Program-made: the position numbers and the translations under genes
In this document: in pieces, positions 52,760 to 60,000 of the stretch
Layout: every line of letters begins with the position of its first letter
Position numbering within the stretch: the stretch's first letter is position 1
Notes under the pieces: model-generated
Told to the model about the DNA's origin: nothing
Database searches by the model: none
The model's input: the letters and a program-made list of their open reading frames with translations, nothing else
Assembly (NCBI GenBank): GCA_949358305.1
Contig: OX442314.1
Span: 21,385,060 to 21,445,059 of the forward strand
Source of the DNA: Strigamia acuminata
Taxonomy: Eukaryota > Arthropoda > Chilopoda > Geophilomorpha > Linotaeniidae
Length of the DNA stretch: 60,000 bases
Direction: 5' to 3'

Positions 52760-53597
52760 GAGTAGACTAACGTTTGGAAATGGCATTTGATGTTGTTTAC
52801 CTTTTAGACAGGATTCACAAACTCTGATCGAGTTCGGTCCTCAACTTGAGACATTTAAACCGTTGATCATGTTGCGCAAAGACTTCATTCCACCATCACT
52901 TAAATGTCCAAGTCTTAGGTGCCGAAGTTCATTGTTTATGTCGCTCGAAGAGGTTGCACATTTCAAGGTTCGTCCGCTCTTGCCCGTCGTAACGATGTCC
53001 AGTTGATATAACTAGTCGTAGTCATGCAAGGTGGCCAACATTAAATCACCATTCTTCCTAATCTCGCATTGTCCTCTACGAAATCAAATGTCCATGCCAT
53101 TTTTTTCAAGTTGTCTAACTGATAATAAATTTGCATCCAATCCAGGTACAAAGTACACTTCTCTGAATTCCACTACCGTATACCCTCGGGTATAAGCCGA
53201 GCAATTTATTGCAAAAACCTTGCCACTAATTGGGGGAGTCGGCTTATATGCGCGTGTCCAAAAAAAAAAAATGTAACGTAGCACTTACGTTACTTTTTTT
53301 TTTTTCGTAATATTTTGTATTGACCAACCGTCCAACAATCAGTCAATTTCAACAATTTTTGACTAAATTGTAGTCAACTTTATCAATTTTCGACTAAATT
53401 GTAGTCAATTTCATCAATTTTCGACTAAATTTCACAACATTTTGACGTACTCGGCTTATACGCGCATACACCATTTATTAGCAAAATGGTGCCTCAGAAT
53501 GGGGGGTCGGCTTATACACGGGTCGGCTTATACCCGAGGTTACACGGTATTTATGGTTTTGCATTAAACACTACAGTTAATTTGACAGTCCCTGTGT
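52760..53597 (-). pseudogene. Copia polyprotein remnant, downstream part
   Basis: Minus-strand pieces of a Ty1/copia pol: GTVKLTVVFNAKP (about 53555-53590), FREVYFVPGLDANLLSVRQL (about 53105-53165), and a GAG-pre-integrase region with LRHLRLGHLSDGG and CESCLKGKQHQMPFPN (about 52760-52930). Stops and frameshifts are present, and the MITE at 53176-53547 splits it. It continues on the far side of the gypsy insertion at 58370. Confidence 0.7.
53176..53547. mobile_element. MITE in copia remnant
   Basis: Ends CCGTATACCCTCGGGTATAA (left) and CCGTGTAACCTCGGGTATAA (right, reverse strand) with TA on each side. Repeated GGCTTATA and AATTTTCGACTAAATTGTAG units lie inside. It interrupts the copia protein between FNAKP and FREVY. 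Confidence 0.8.
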
Positions 53598-53764
53598 TGT
53601 AATATTGTAATATAATGTGCGGCCACTAGAGGGCGGCATAAAGGGTTCGAGATTACTTTGAATGTAGGCTGAGTCCGAGAGGACATTCCGATGTTAGTTA
53701 CGAATGAATAAACATTGCTATCCCAGGTGCTCTTGTGTATTTATGGGCATTTACAGACATTACA
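53598..53764 (+). repeat. 5' LTR of gypsy element
   Basis: Begins TGTAATATTG and ends GACATTACA. Contains GAATGAATAAACATTG with a polyadenylation-type AATAAA. Confidence 0.93.
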
Positions 53765-53765
53765 T

Positions 53766-53782
53766 TGGCGACGAGTGAATCG
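53766..53782 (+). promoter_or_regulatory. Primer-binding site
   Basis: TGGCGACGAGTG starts two bases after the 5' LTR, and TGG is the complement of a tRNA 3' CCA. The tRNA was not identified. Confidence 0.65.
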
Positions 53783-53877
53783 TGGACGTGAGTGGATTGT
53801 ATTTAGTGTGTGGACAGTGTACAAACAATTGTTTTGAGCCCGGGATCGTTGTTAGCGAGTGAGTCAGTGGAGCCAAG

Positions 53878-56800
53878 ATGGCGTCGCCCGAGAAAATCGA
53901 CGTGTCATTAGCAGGTGCGAGTACGGTGAAGCCGGTGTCGGCAGGATGGATGCAGGCGACGGGAGTTCAGCCATTTGATATGCACGGTGAGATGGCGACC
54001 CAAAGTCAACGTTGGACCCGTTGGTTGGGCCGATTGGAGATTTTTCTGTCGGCGGCCGGGATTTCCGATGATGGACAGAAAATGGCGATGCTTCTTCACT
54101 ATGTAGGTGAGGATGTGTACGGTGTTTATGAGGCGATGCCGACAAAAGGCACGTCCTATAGTACAACAAAGGACATTTTGACAGCGTATTTCGCGCCGCA
54201 GAAAAATGAGGATTTTTGTATGTATTCGTTTCGCGCCAGCAAACAGGAGGCGTCCGAGACGGTGGATCAATTTTGTGCGCGATTGCGTGGACTTGCTGTG
54301 GGATGTGGGTTCACGGACCTAGATAAGGAGCTGAAAGCCCAAATAATTTTCGCGACGTCGATGTCGAAATTGCGGCGCCAAGCATTGCGTGCGACGAACT
54401 GGAAATTAAAAGAGTTACTGGATGCGGCGAGAAGCTATGAGAGCTCTGAGTGGCAGGCCAAACGAATGGAGGAATCCGGAGGATTTGAGCGGTCGTTGGA
54501 CGTGAATGCGGTGAGAGGAGCCACTCCGAGGAGGGGAGATCGAGTACAGAGTGCGTTTAGAAAGGAGGGAGCGGCCCCGAAGCTGTGTTTCAATTGCGGG
54601 CGCGCTTGGCCGCATCGCGAGGGAATGCCATGTCCAGCTAAAACAATTAAGTGTCATGGGTGCGGGAAGTTGGGTCATTTTATTAGGTTTTGCCGAGTAA
54701 AGTCAGCCAGTAGCGAGCGGAAGGCGGTCGGAGCAGTGGACAAGCCGGTTGGAGCAGTGGAGTGGGATGTGGAACTGGACGAGGAAGGAAACCCCATTTT
54801 TGGCATCACGGTTGGATCAATCGGGACTAAGCGGAAGATGCCACGTATGGAGTTGTTGATGGGCCGCTGTAGGATGAAGGTGATGTTCGGTGTCGATTCT
54901 GGGGCTCACGTGAATTTGTTGAGTCGGGAAGTGTTTAAATCAATTGTGCCGTTGCCAAAATTGAGAATGAGTTCGGCAAGATTAATGCCATATGGACAGA
55001 CTAATCCTTTACCTTTATTAGGCGTGATGACAACATTTTTAGAGTATAGTGGGCTGAGGACGATGACGGAAGTGTACGTTGCGGACGTGGACGGTGACTC
55101 TTTGTTGAGCTGTGATACGGCGGAGGAGCTGGGATTAGTCAAGATGGTGCGGACTGTAGAAGAGGGAGGCATGAAGGAGGAAATTGTGGCTAAGTATCCC
55201 GAACTGTTTCGTGGAGTAGGTAAATCAAAAAATCACGTGGTTCATTTACATGTGGACGAAAGCGTGCCACCAGTGGCGCAGCGTTACCGCCCGATACCGT
55301 TTAGTTTGAGAGGTCGAGTAGAGCGGGAGTTAGATCGTATGGTTTCGGAAGGGATTATCGAAAAAGTTACTGAGGAGATGGGTCCGACGCCGTGGGTGTC
55401 GCCCATTCATTGCGTCCGAAAACCTAAGGACCCTGACCCTGACGCCATCCGAATATGTATTGATGCGCGCGAGTTGAACTTTGCGATCCAGAGAGTGCGA
55501 CATACGTCGCCGAGGTTAGAAGATTTGACCATACTGGCGGAAGATGCGACGGTCTTCACGAAGGTCGATATGGCGCACGGGTTCCACCAGTTCGAGTTGG
55601 ACGTTGTCTCGAGGATTTTGACCACTTTTGCGACACACGTTGGACTTTATCGATTTTTGCGTTTGTTTTTTGGGCTAAATTGTGCGCCTGAGATTTTTCA
55701 GGATTTGGTGCGTCAAATTTTGGAGGGGTTGGCGCAGGTGTTGAACATCATGGATGACATTTTCGTGGTCGGTAAGAGAACAGCGGACCATGATGTGGCG
55801 GTATATGCAGTGTTGGATCGATTGATGGGAGAGGGCTTGACATTGAACGCGCAAAAGTGCGAATTTAGGAAGTCTGAATTAGTGTTTTTTGGACATGTCT
55901 TTTCAGCTCGAGGTATTTCGGCCGATCCAAGGAGAATTGATGCGATCAGGGCGATGAAGACACCTTCCAGTGTTTCGGACGTTAAGAGTCTTCTGGGAAT
56001 GGTCGTGTATTGCGGTCGTTTCATCCCGAGGTTGGCAGATTGGACGAAACCGTTGAGAGAATTGACGAAGAAGTCAAATAAGGAGTTTGAGTGGACCGAG
56101 TGGCATCAGAAGGCGTGGGACGGTATTATGACGGAATTAAGTGATGGAAAGGTCATGGCATATTATAGCCCGAGTGCACGGTTACACTTGACGGTAGACG
56201 CCAGCCCGATAGGTTTGGGAGCGATTTTGGCTCAAGAAAAGGAGAGGGAGGTGGTACGAGTGATCGCGTATGCGAGTCGATCGCTGTCGGATGTTGAAGC
56301 CCGTTACTCGCAAATTGAGCGAGAAATGCTGGCTGTGGTCTGGGCTATGGAGTTTTTTTATTTGTATTTATTTGACAATTTTTTTGTGCTGTTCACAGAC
56401 CACCAACCATTAGTTAGCATTCTGAAGAACCGGAGGGCGCGACCGTCTGTGCGGCTGGAGCGCTTGTGCGTGCGCGTACAACACTATAATTTTGAAGTAC
56501 GTCATACGAAGGGTAGCACGAATCCAAGTGACTACCTGTCACGGCATCCGTCACCAGGGGCAGGTGAGATTGAAGTAGCAGTAGTCGAGATGCTGGAAGA
56601 GCATGTGGATTTTGTCGTCCAGACTCGGATTCCGGCGACAATGACGGTGGAGGAAGTTTTGCGCGAAACTGAGTCGGACGAGATATTGAAGAAGGTGCGT
56701 GCGGCTTTGGAGAGCATTGGCGAGGAGGCGCGAAAGCGCTGGGATGATGATCAGCTCCGCCCTTATGCGACGTTAAAAGAAGAGTTGTCCATTTCAAAGA

Positions 56801-58113
56801 GTGGGATAATTTTGCGGTCGGACCGGATTGTGATTCCCGGAAAATTACAAGCAAGAGTGGTGGAACTGGCTCATAGGGGACACCAGGGAGTGGTGAAGAC
56901 CAAGTCGTTGCTTAGGCAAAAGATTTGGTTCCCTGGTATGGATAAGCGAGTGGAGGAGAAGATTTCGAGGTGTTTGGCGTGCCAAGCTACGGTTCCGCAG
57001 GCGCGGAGGGATCCGCTGTTGATGACGGTGTTGCCAGCGGGACCGTGGCAACAGCTGGCGGTTGATTTCGCGGGCCCTTTTCCTGATGGGGCGTTGCTGT
57101 TCGTTTTGATCGACGAGTTTTCGAGATTTCCGTTTGTGGAAACTGTGGCTTCGACGGCGGCGTCAGTGGTGTGCCCAATTTTGGAGCGACGCTTCCTGGA
57201 GCAGGGGTTGCCGTGCTTGATTAAGTCAGATAATGGCCCCCCTTTCACGTCGCGGGAATTTACACATTTTTTGGCCGATTTTGGAGTGCAGCATCGCAGA
57301 GTCACCCCCCTATGGCCAGAAGCCAACGGGGAAGTTGAGCGATTTATGCGGACAATAAACAAGACGGTGAGGGCGGCGAAGGTGGAGGGAAGGCCGTGGA
57401 AGCGCGAGTTGAGCGAATTTCTTTTGAACTACCGAGCCACTCCACACAGTACGACTGGGAAATCGCCGGCGGAACTTTTGCACGGGAGAGTGGTGAGAAC
57501 ACGTTTGCCAGCCATTTGGAGAGAAGCAGAGGAGCTGCAAGTGCGAGAGAGGGACTTGTTGGAAAAGGCTAAAATGAAACGATATGCGGATGAACATCGA
57601 AATGTGAGAGACCATGACCTGAAAATTGGGGATCGAGTTTTGGTAAGACAACCGAAGGTGAACAAATTTTCTGCGCTATTCGACCCCGTGCCGTTGGTGG
57701 TTTCCGGTGTAGCAGGGACTCAGGTCACAGCGGTGAGAGGGCGTCAAGTGTTAGTGCGAAATGCGTCCTGTTTCAAGCGGATTTGGGCGGAGGAGAGTGA
57801 GAAGGTTCATGGTGCGGTGGGTGGAGATCGTGTGGTGATGGGTCGAGGTCGTGGTGAGGAGGAGGAGTTGGAATTGGAGGGTGAGTTTGCGCGACCAGAT
57901 GAAGATCGAGTGTTGGATGAGCGAGAGGAGGTTCGCGGACCCGAGATTCGGAGGCAGGATGAGGCGCAGGGATTGAATGAGGACCTGCAGAGAGAGGCCC
58001 AGAGACCTGAGGTTCGAGTACGAGAGGAGGTGCAAGAGCCAGTGGTGCCGATGGTGAGGAAGTCTGGACGGAAGACAGGCCCGCCAGATCGATACGGGGA
58101 TTGGCAGACGTAA
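53878..58113 (+). CDS. Gypsy Gag-Pol polyprotein
   Basis: One 1411-residue frame, no gag/pol frameshift. Order: capsid-like gag (about 30-220); zinc knuckles near 236-270 (CFNCGRAW.. and CHGCGKLGHFIRFC); aspartic protease near 339 (VDSGAHVNLL); reverse transcriptase about 450-640 with IMDDIFV at the catalytic site near 623 (Met where Tyr is usual in YxDD); RNase H with TVDASPIGLG near 773 and FTDHQPL. Integrase follows with an HHCC finger (H..H about 997, CLACQ) and the DDE core (VDFAGPF about 1062, SDNGPPF about 1117, Glu about 1154). The C-terminal part is charged and Glu/Arg-rich. All catalytic acidic residues are present. Its GC and codon use are higher than the AT-rich neighbours. Confidence 0.92.
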   Translation: MASPEKIDVSLAGASTVKPVSAGWMQATGVQPFDMHGEMATQSQRWTRWLGRLEIFLSAAGISDDGQKMAMLLHYVGEDVYGVYEAMPTKGTSYSTTKDILTAYFAPQKNEDFCMYSFRASKQEASETVDQFCARLRGLAVGCGFTDLDKELKAQIIFATSMSKLRRQALRATNWKLKELLDAARSYESSEWQAKRMEESGGFERSLDVNAVRGATPRRGDRVQSAFRKEGAAPKLCFNCGRAWPHREGMPCPAKTIKCHGCGKLGHFIRFCRVKSASSERKAVGAVDKPVGAVEWDVELDEEGNPIFGITVGSIGTKRKMPRMELLMGRCRMKVMFGVDSGAHVNLLSREVFKSIVPLPKLRMSSARLMPYGQTNPLPLLGVMTTFLEYSGLRTMTEVYVADVDGDSLLSCDTAEELGLVKMVRTVEEGGMKEEIVAKYPELFRGVGKSKNHVVHLHVDESVPPVAQRYRPIPFSLRGRVERELDRMVSEGIIEKVTEEMGPTPWVSPIHCVRKPKDPDPDAIRICIDARELNFAIQRVRHTSPRLEDLTILAEDATVFTKVDMAHGFHQFELDVVSRILTTFATHVGLYRFLRLFFGLNCAPEIFQDLVRQILEGLAQVLNIMDDIFVVGKRTADHDVAVYAVLDRLMGEGLTLNAQKCEFRKSELVFFGHVFSARGISADPRRIDAIRAMKTPSSVSDVKSLLGMVVYCGRFIPRLADWTKPLRELTKKSNKEFEWTEWHQKAWDGIMTELSDGKVMAYYSPSARLHLTVDASPIGLGAILAQEKEREVVRVIAYASRSLSDVEARYSQIEREMLAVVWAMEFFYLYLFDNFFVLFTDHQPLVSILKNRRARPSVRLERLCVRVQHYNFEVRHTKGSTNPSDYLSRHPSPGAGEIEVAVVEMLEEHVDFVVQTRIPATMTVEEVLRETESDEILKKVRAALESIGEEARKRWDDDQLRPYATLKEELSISKSGIILRSDRIVIPGKLQARVVELAHRGHQGVVKTKSLLRQKIWFPGMDKRVEEKISRCLACQATVPQARRDPLLMTVLPAGPWQQLAVDFAGPFPDGALLFVLIDEFSRFPFVETVASTAASVVCPILERRFLEQGLPCLIKSDNGPPFTSREFTHFLADFGVQHRRVTPLWPEANGEVERFMRTINKTVRAAKVEGRPWKRELSEFLLNYRATPHSTTGKSPAELLHGRVVRTRLPAIWREAEELQVRERDLLEKAKMKRYADEHRNVRDHDLKIGDRVLVRQPKVNKFSALFDPVPLVVSGVAGTQVTAVRGRQVLVRNASCFKRIWAEESEKVHGAVGGDRVVMGRGRGEEEELELEGEFARPDEDRVLDEREEVRGPEIRRQDEAQGLNEDLQREAQRPEVRVREEVQEPVVPMVRKSGRKTGPPDRYGDWQT

Positions 58114-58187
58114 TTCAGGAACTACCGGATTTGTTTTATTTTTGATTTTTTATTGTATGTGTTTTGTTGAATTGTTGTTGTTGTTTT

Positions 58188-58202
58188 GGAGAAGGGGAGG
58201 GG
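58188..58202 (+). promoter_or_regulatory. Polypurine tract
   Basis: GGAGAAGGGGAGGGG abuts the 3' LTR, the usual plus-strand priming site. Confidence 0.85.
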
Positions 58203-58369
58203 TGTAATATTGTAATATAATGTGCGGCCACTAGAGGGCGGCATAAAGGGTTCGAGATTACTTTGAATGTAGGCTGAGTCCGAGAGGACATTCCGATGTT
58301 AGTTACGAATGAATAAACATTGCTATCCCAGGTGCTCTTGTGTATTTATGGGCATTTACAGACATTACA
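58203..58369 (+). repeat. 3' LTR of gypsy element
   Basis: 167 bp, identical to 53598-53764 by direct reading. Confidence 0.93.
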
Positions 58370-58374
58370 TGTGT

Positions 58375-58615
58375 GTTCTCCGTAGAGTATTTCACCATTT
58401 GCAGTGTTGACCACAATTTTTGGCGCATTTTTCAAATTTCCCAACTGCCCATGTTGCGACGACATGTGCCGTGACGCTCCAGAGTCCATGATCCAGGGTA
58501 TATGCTGATACCGAGACGACTGTTGCAATGTACAACTTGTTGGCAGATTTTTTCGCATTTTTGTCCGCATTTTTCCATGTTTTTACACGCCAGTCCGCTC
58601 GTATGTGCAACTGAT
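58375..58615 (-). pseudogene. Copia remnant, protease region
   Basis: Minus-strand WIMDSGASRHMSSQHGQLGN is the copia protease active site with the following loop, then NAPKIVVNTANGEILYG. It joins the segment at 52760-53597 across the gypsy insertion. The left end of the copia piece cuts the array gene at 58616. Confidence 0.75.
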
Positions 58616-58789
58616 CATCTGGTGTTATTCTTTCGTACGACAAAAAATTAGAACCCAAAACTAAGCAGCAATTCAAATTCCAATTCTAATTCAACGATCA
58701 ACGTGTACCGTCTCCAAAATTACAACCCACCACCGTACAAACCTGAAGCACCTCCGCCTGACTATTTTGAACTGTTTCCAGACAAATAG
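58616..58789 (+). pseudogene. 3' end of a double PY-motif gene (block 4)
   Basis: Matches the 49191 gene from SSWCYSFVRQK-coding DNA to the end. A TAA occurs soon after the RQKI region (AAAACTAAGC), but the last part still codes NPPPYKPEAPPPDYFELF and PDK. The 5' half is replaced by the copia remnant. Confidence 0.7.
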
Positions 58790-59089
58790 AAGATTTGTGA
58801 TAACCATCCGTTGTCTTTGATGTACTCGTCTTGAAATTTATTTTTGTAATTCATTTACTAGTATTAAGAACTCGATGATTGTAAATAATTATTTCTGATT
58901 TAGTGTTTGACATATGATAACAGGCTAAGATCAAAATTCCCACCAGATTGTCAATTGCACCACAAAATGTTTGCACATGTTCGCAATACCTTTTTTTTGC
59001 GGAAAAACCAGAAAAACCGAAAAAACCCCGTGATTGTGATAACAACTTAAAGCGCTTTAACCGTCGATTATTCCAACTACAGTTCGCGC
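58790..59089. other. Block 4 spacer
   Basis: 58790-58975 matches 49449-49640. It then jumps, at a short A-rich junction near 59000-59030, to sequence matching 50595 onward, so about 0.95 kb is missing relative to block 3. Confidence 0.55.
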
Positions 59090-59388
59090 CCGGTATCTTG
59101 AAGCTAAATTCGTACTGCGCATCCCATTCTGCGCAGACGATTTTCTAATTCCAGTTGTTATTTAGCAGTATTAAGCCTAAAATAAAGTAAATAAACAACA
59201 ATAAACTCATCATTAAAAGTAATTTACACCATATGATCAAAACAGTGTTGCTTATTTACTTTATTTTAGCATTATTAGGCCTAATAACAGGCTTAATACT
59301 GCTAAATAACAACCGGAATTAGAAAATCGTTTGCGCAGAATGGGATGTGCAGTACGAATTTAGCAATCAAGGTACCGAGCGCAAACTG
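59090..59388. mobile_element. Long-TIR MITE in block 4
   Basis: TA|CAGTTCGCGCCCGGTATCTT at left and the reverse-strand CAGTTTGCGCTCGGTACCTT at right. Arms of about 100 bp extend through CGATTTTCTAATTCC and TTATTTAGCAGTATTA. The sister position in block 3 (near 50645) lacks it. Confidence 0.85.
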
Positions 59389-59390
59389 TA

Positions 59391-60000
59391 GTGCCACCTT
59401 ATCAGGTTCGACTAAGAGCAAACACACCAAACCCTTCTGCATCTCGTAGGTTAGTATTATTTGAATCTAACACTTTCGGTTCGTCATCTCAGACAGCATT
59501 AAACATAATCTACCAGCAATTTCTTTCTGGCGACAAATTATTTCCCTCCTTTTTTGGCTCACTTACCCCCAAGAATGATTTAATTTGCCCCCGCTCAAAA
59601 CCCCCCCAATTATACTATGTTACTCCCCTCACTTTAGATCTCCCTAATAAGTTTGTTCACCCGCAACTAATTTTCCCCCAATTATTATCCAACGTACCCC
59701 AAGTTTTTTCCAACGTACCCTAAGTTTTTCCAACATACTCCAACGTACCCAAACGTTCTCCAAACGAGAATTGGTGAGGTGTTGGTCAGTAGAAAGGAAT
59801 GAAGAATCCGTTAATGTTATTCTTATCAAACTCGTGCGAAGGTAAGGTTGCGGTCGAACAGGATACAATCCAACTCAAACCAAGTTCGGATAGAATTGAG
59901 TCGAATTCGGATGGTCCCAAATCAATCAGATTTTTTTTGAATCGGATTGGATAATCCAAAATTTTATCCATATATTCTGGATAGGATTGGGGGAAAAAAT
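59391..60000. other. Block 4 promoter copy with C-rich insert
   Basis: 59400-59527 and about 59815-59840 match the 5' region of the 50975 gene (50690-50825). Between them lies a C-rich stretch with CCAACGTACCC-type short repeats that block 3 lacks. The end (59860-60000) has GAATTCGGAT/GGATTGGATAA degenerate repeats of the GATTCGG kind. No coding exon reached before the edge. Confidence 0.5.

Larger units (their letters stand above)
53598..58369 (+). mobile_element. Complete Ty3/gypsy LTR retrotransposon
   Basis: 4772 bp with 167-bp LTRs, 5-bp target duplication TGTGT (53593-53597, 58370-58374), a primer-binding site, one uninterrupted gag-pol frame and a polypurine tract. The two LTRs are identical by eye, so the insertion is young and may still be active. 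Confidence 0.93.

Noticed and set aside
54415-58035. Many minus-strand frames opposite the gypsy polyprotein
   Set aside because: Shadows of the GC-richer, strongly coding plus strand.
1-60000. tRNA, rRNA and snRNA genes
   Set aside because: No B-box-like GGTTCRANNCC with a cloverleaf and no conserved rRNA or snRNA stretch was noticed. A covariance-model scan would be decisive.

Overview
The window is eukaryotic nuclear DNA, AT-rich, with very short GT-AG introns (mostly 45-90 bp). Two ionotropic-receptor (IR) genes of protostome type, Ty3/gypsy, Ty1/copia, hAT, Tc1/mariner-like and pogo-like elements, and a conserved karyopherin point to a protostome animal, most likely an arthropod. The species cannot be named from sequence alone.

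Layout. 1-3323 holds the 3' part of a many-exon importin-beta gene. From about 3.7 kb to the right edge runs a tandem array of very small single-pass membrane protein genes. About twenty intact and several broken copies are visible, all on the + strand except one at 9.65-10.01 kb. Each has either a cleaved signal peptide on its own first exon (phase-1 intron right after it) or an N-terminal anchor segment, then a Cys/basic border and a Pro-rich tail. Most tails end in PPxYxx[L][F/Y]P. This is the extended PY motif known from ENaC subunits, which binds WW domains of NEDD4-family ubiquitin ligases. The array therefore looks like a lineage-specific set of membrane-anchored PY-motif proteins with diversified ectodomains and a conserved intracellular signal.

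The array has been reshaped by mobile DNA. A 6.9-kb element (15165-22096) with inverted terminal minisatellites and an 8-bp target duplication (AAGGATCG) splits one gene. It carries intron-containing pseudogene copies of AAR2, the end of a TFIIIC WD-repeat subunit and the last exon of ICMT. A 179-bp minisatellite insert with an 11-bp direct repeat breaks another member just after its PY motif. From 29.7 kb on, a multi-gene block is repeated (29.7-35 kb, 38.1-45.8 kb, 47.8-50.8 kb, 58.6 kb to the edge). Two of these blocks include an IR gene on the minus strand. Individual copies show nonsense mutation, frameshift, microhomology deletion and chimera formation.

At 53598-58369 sits a complete, apparently young Ty3/gypsy retrotransposon (identical 167-bp LTRs, TGTGT duplication, one 1411-codon gag-pol frame). 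It lies inside an old antisense copia fragment that also holds a MITE; that copia fragment is itself embedded in the fourth block of the array. Several further MITEs can be dated by comparison with empty sites in sister blocks.
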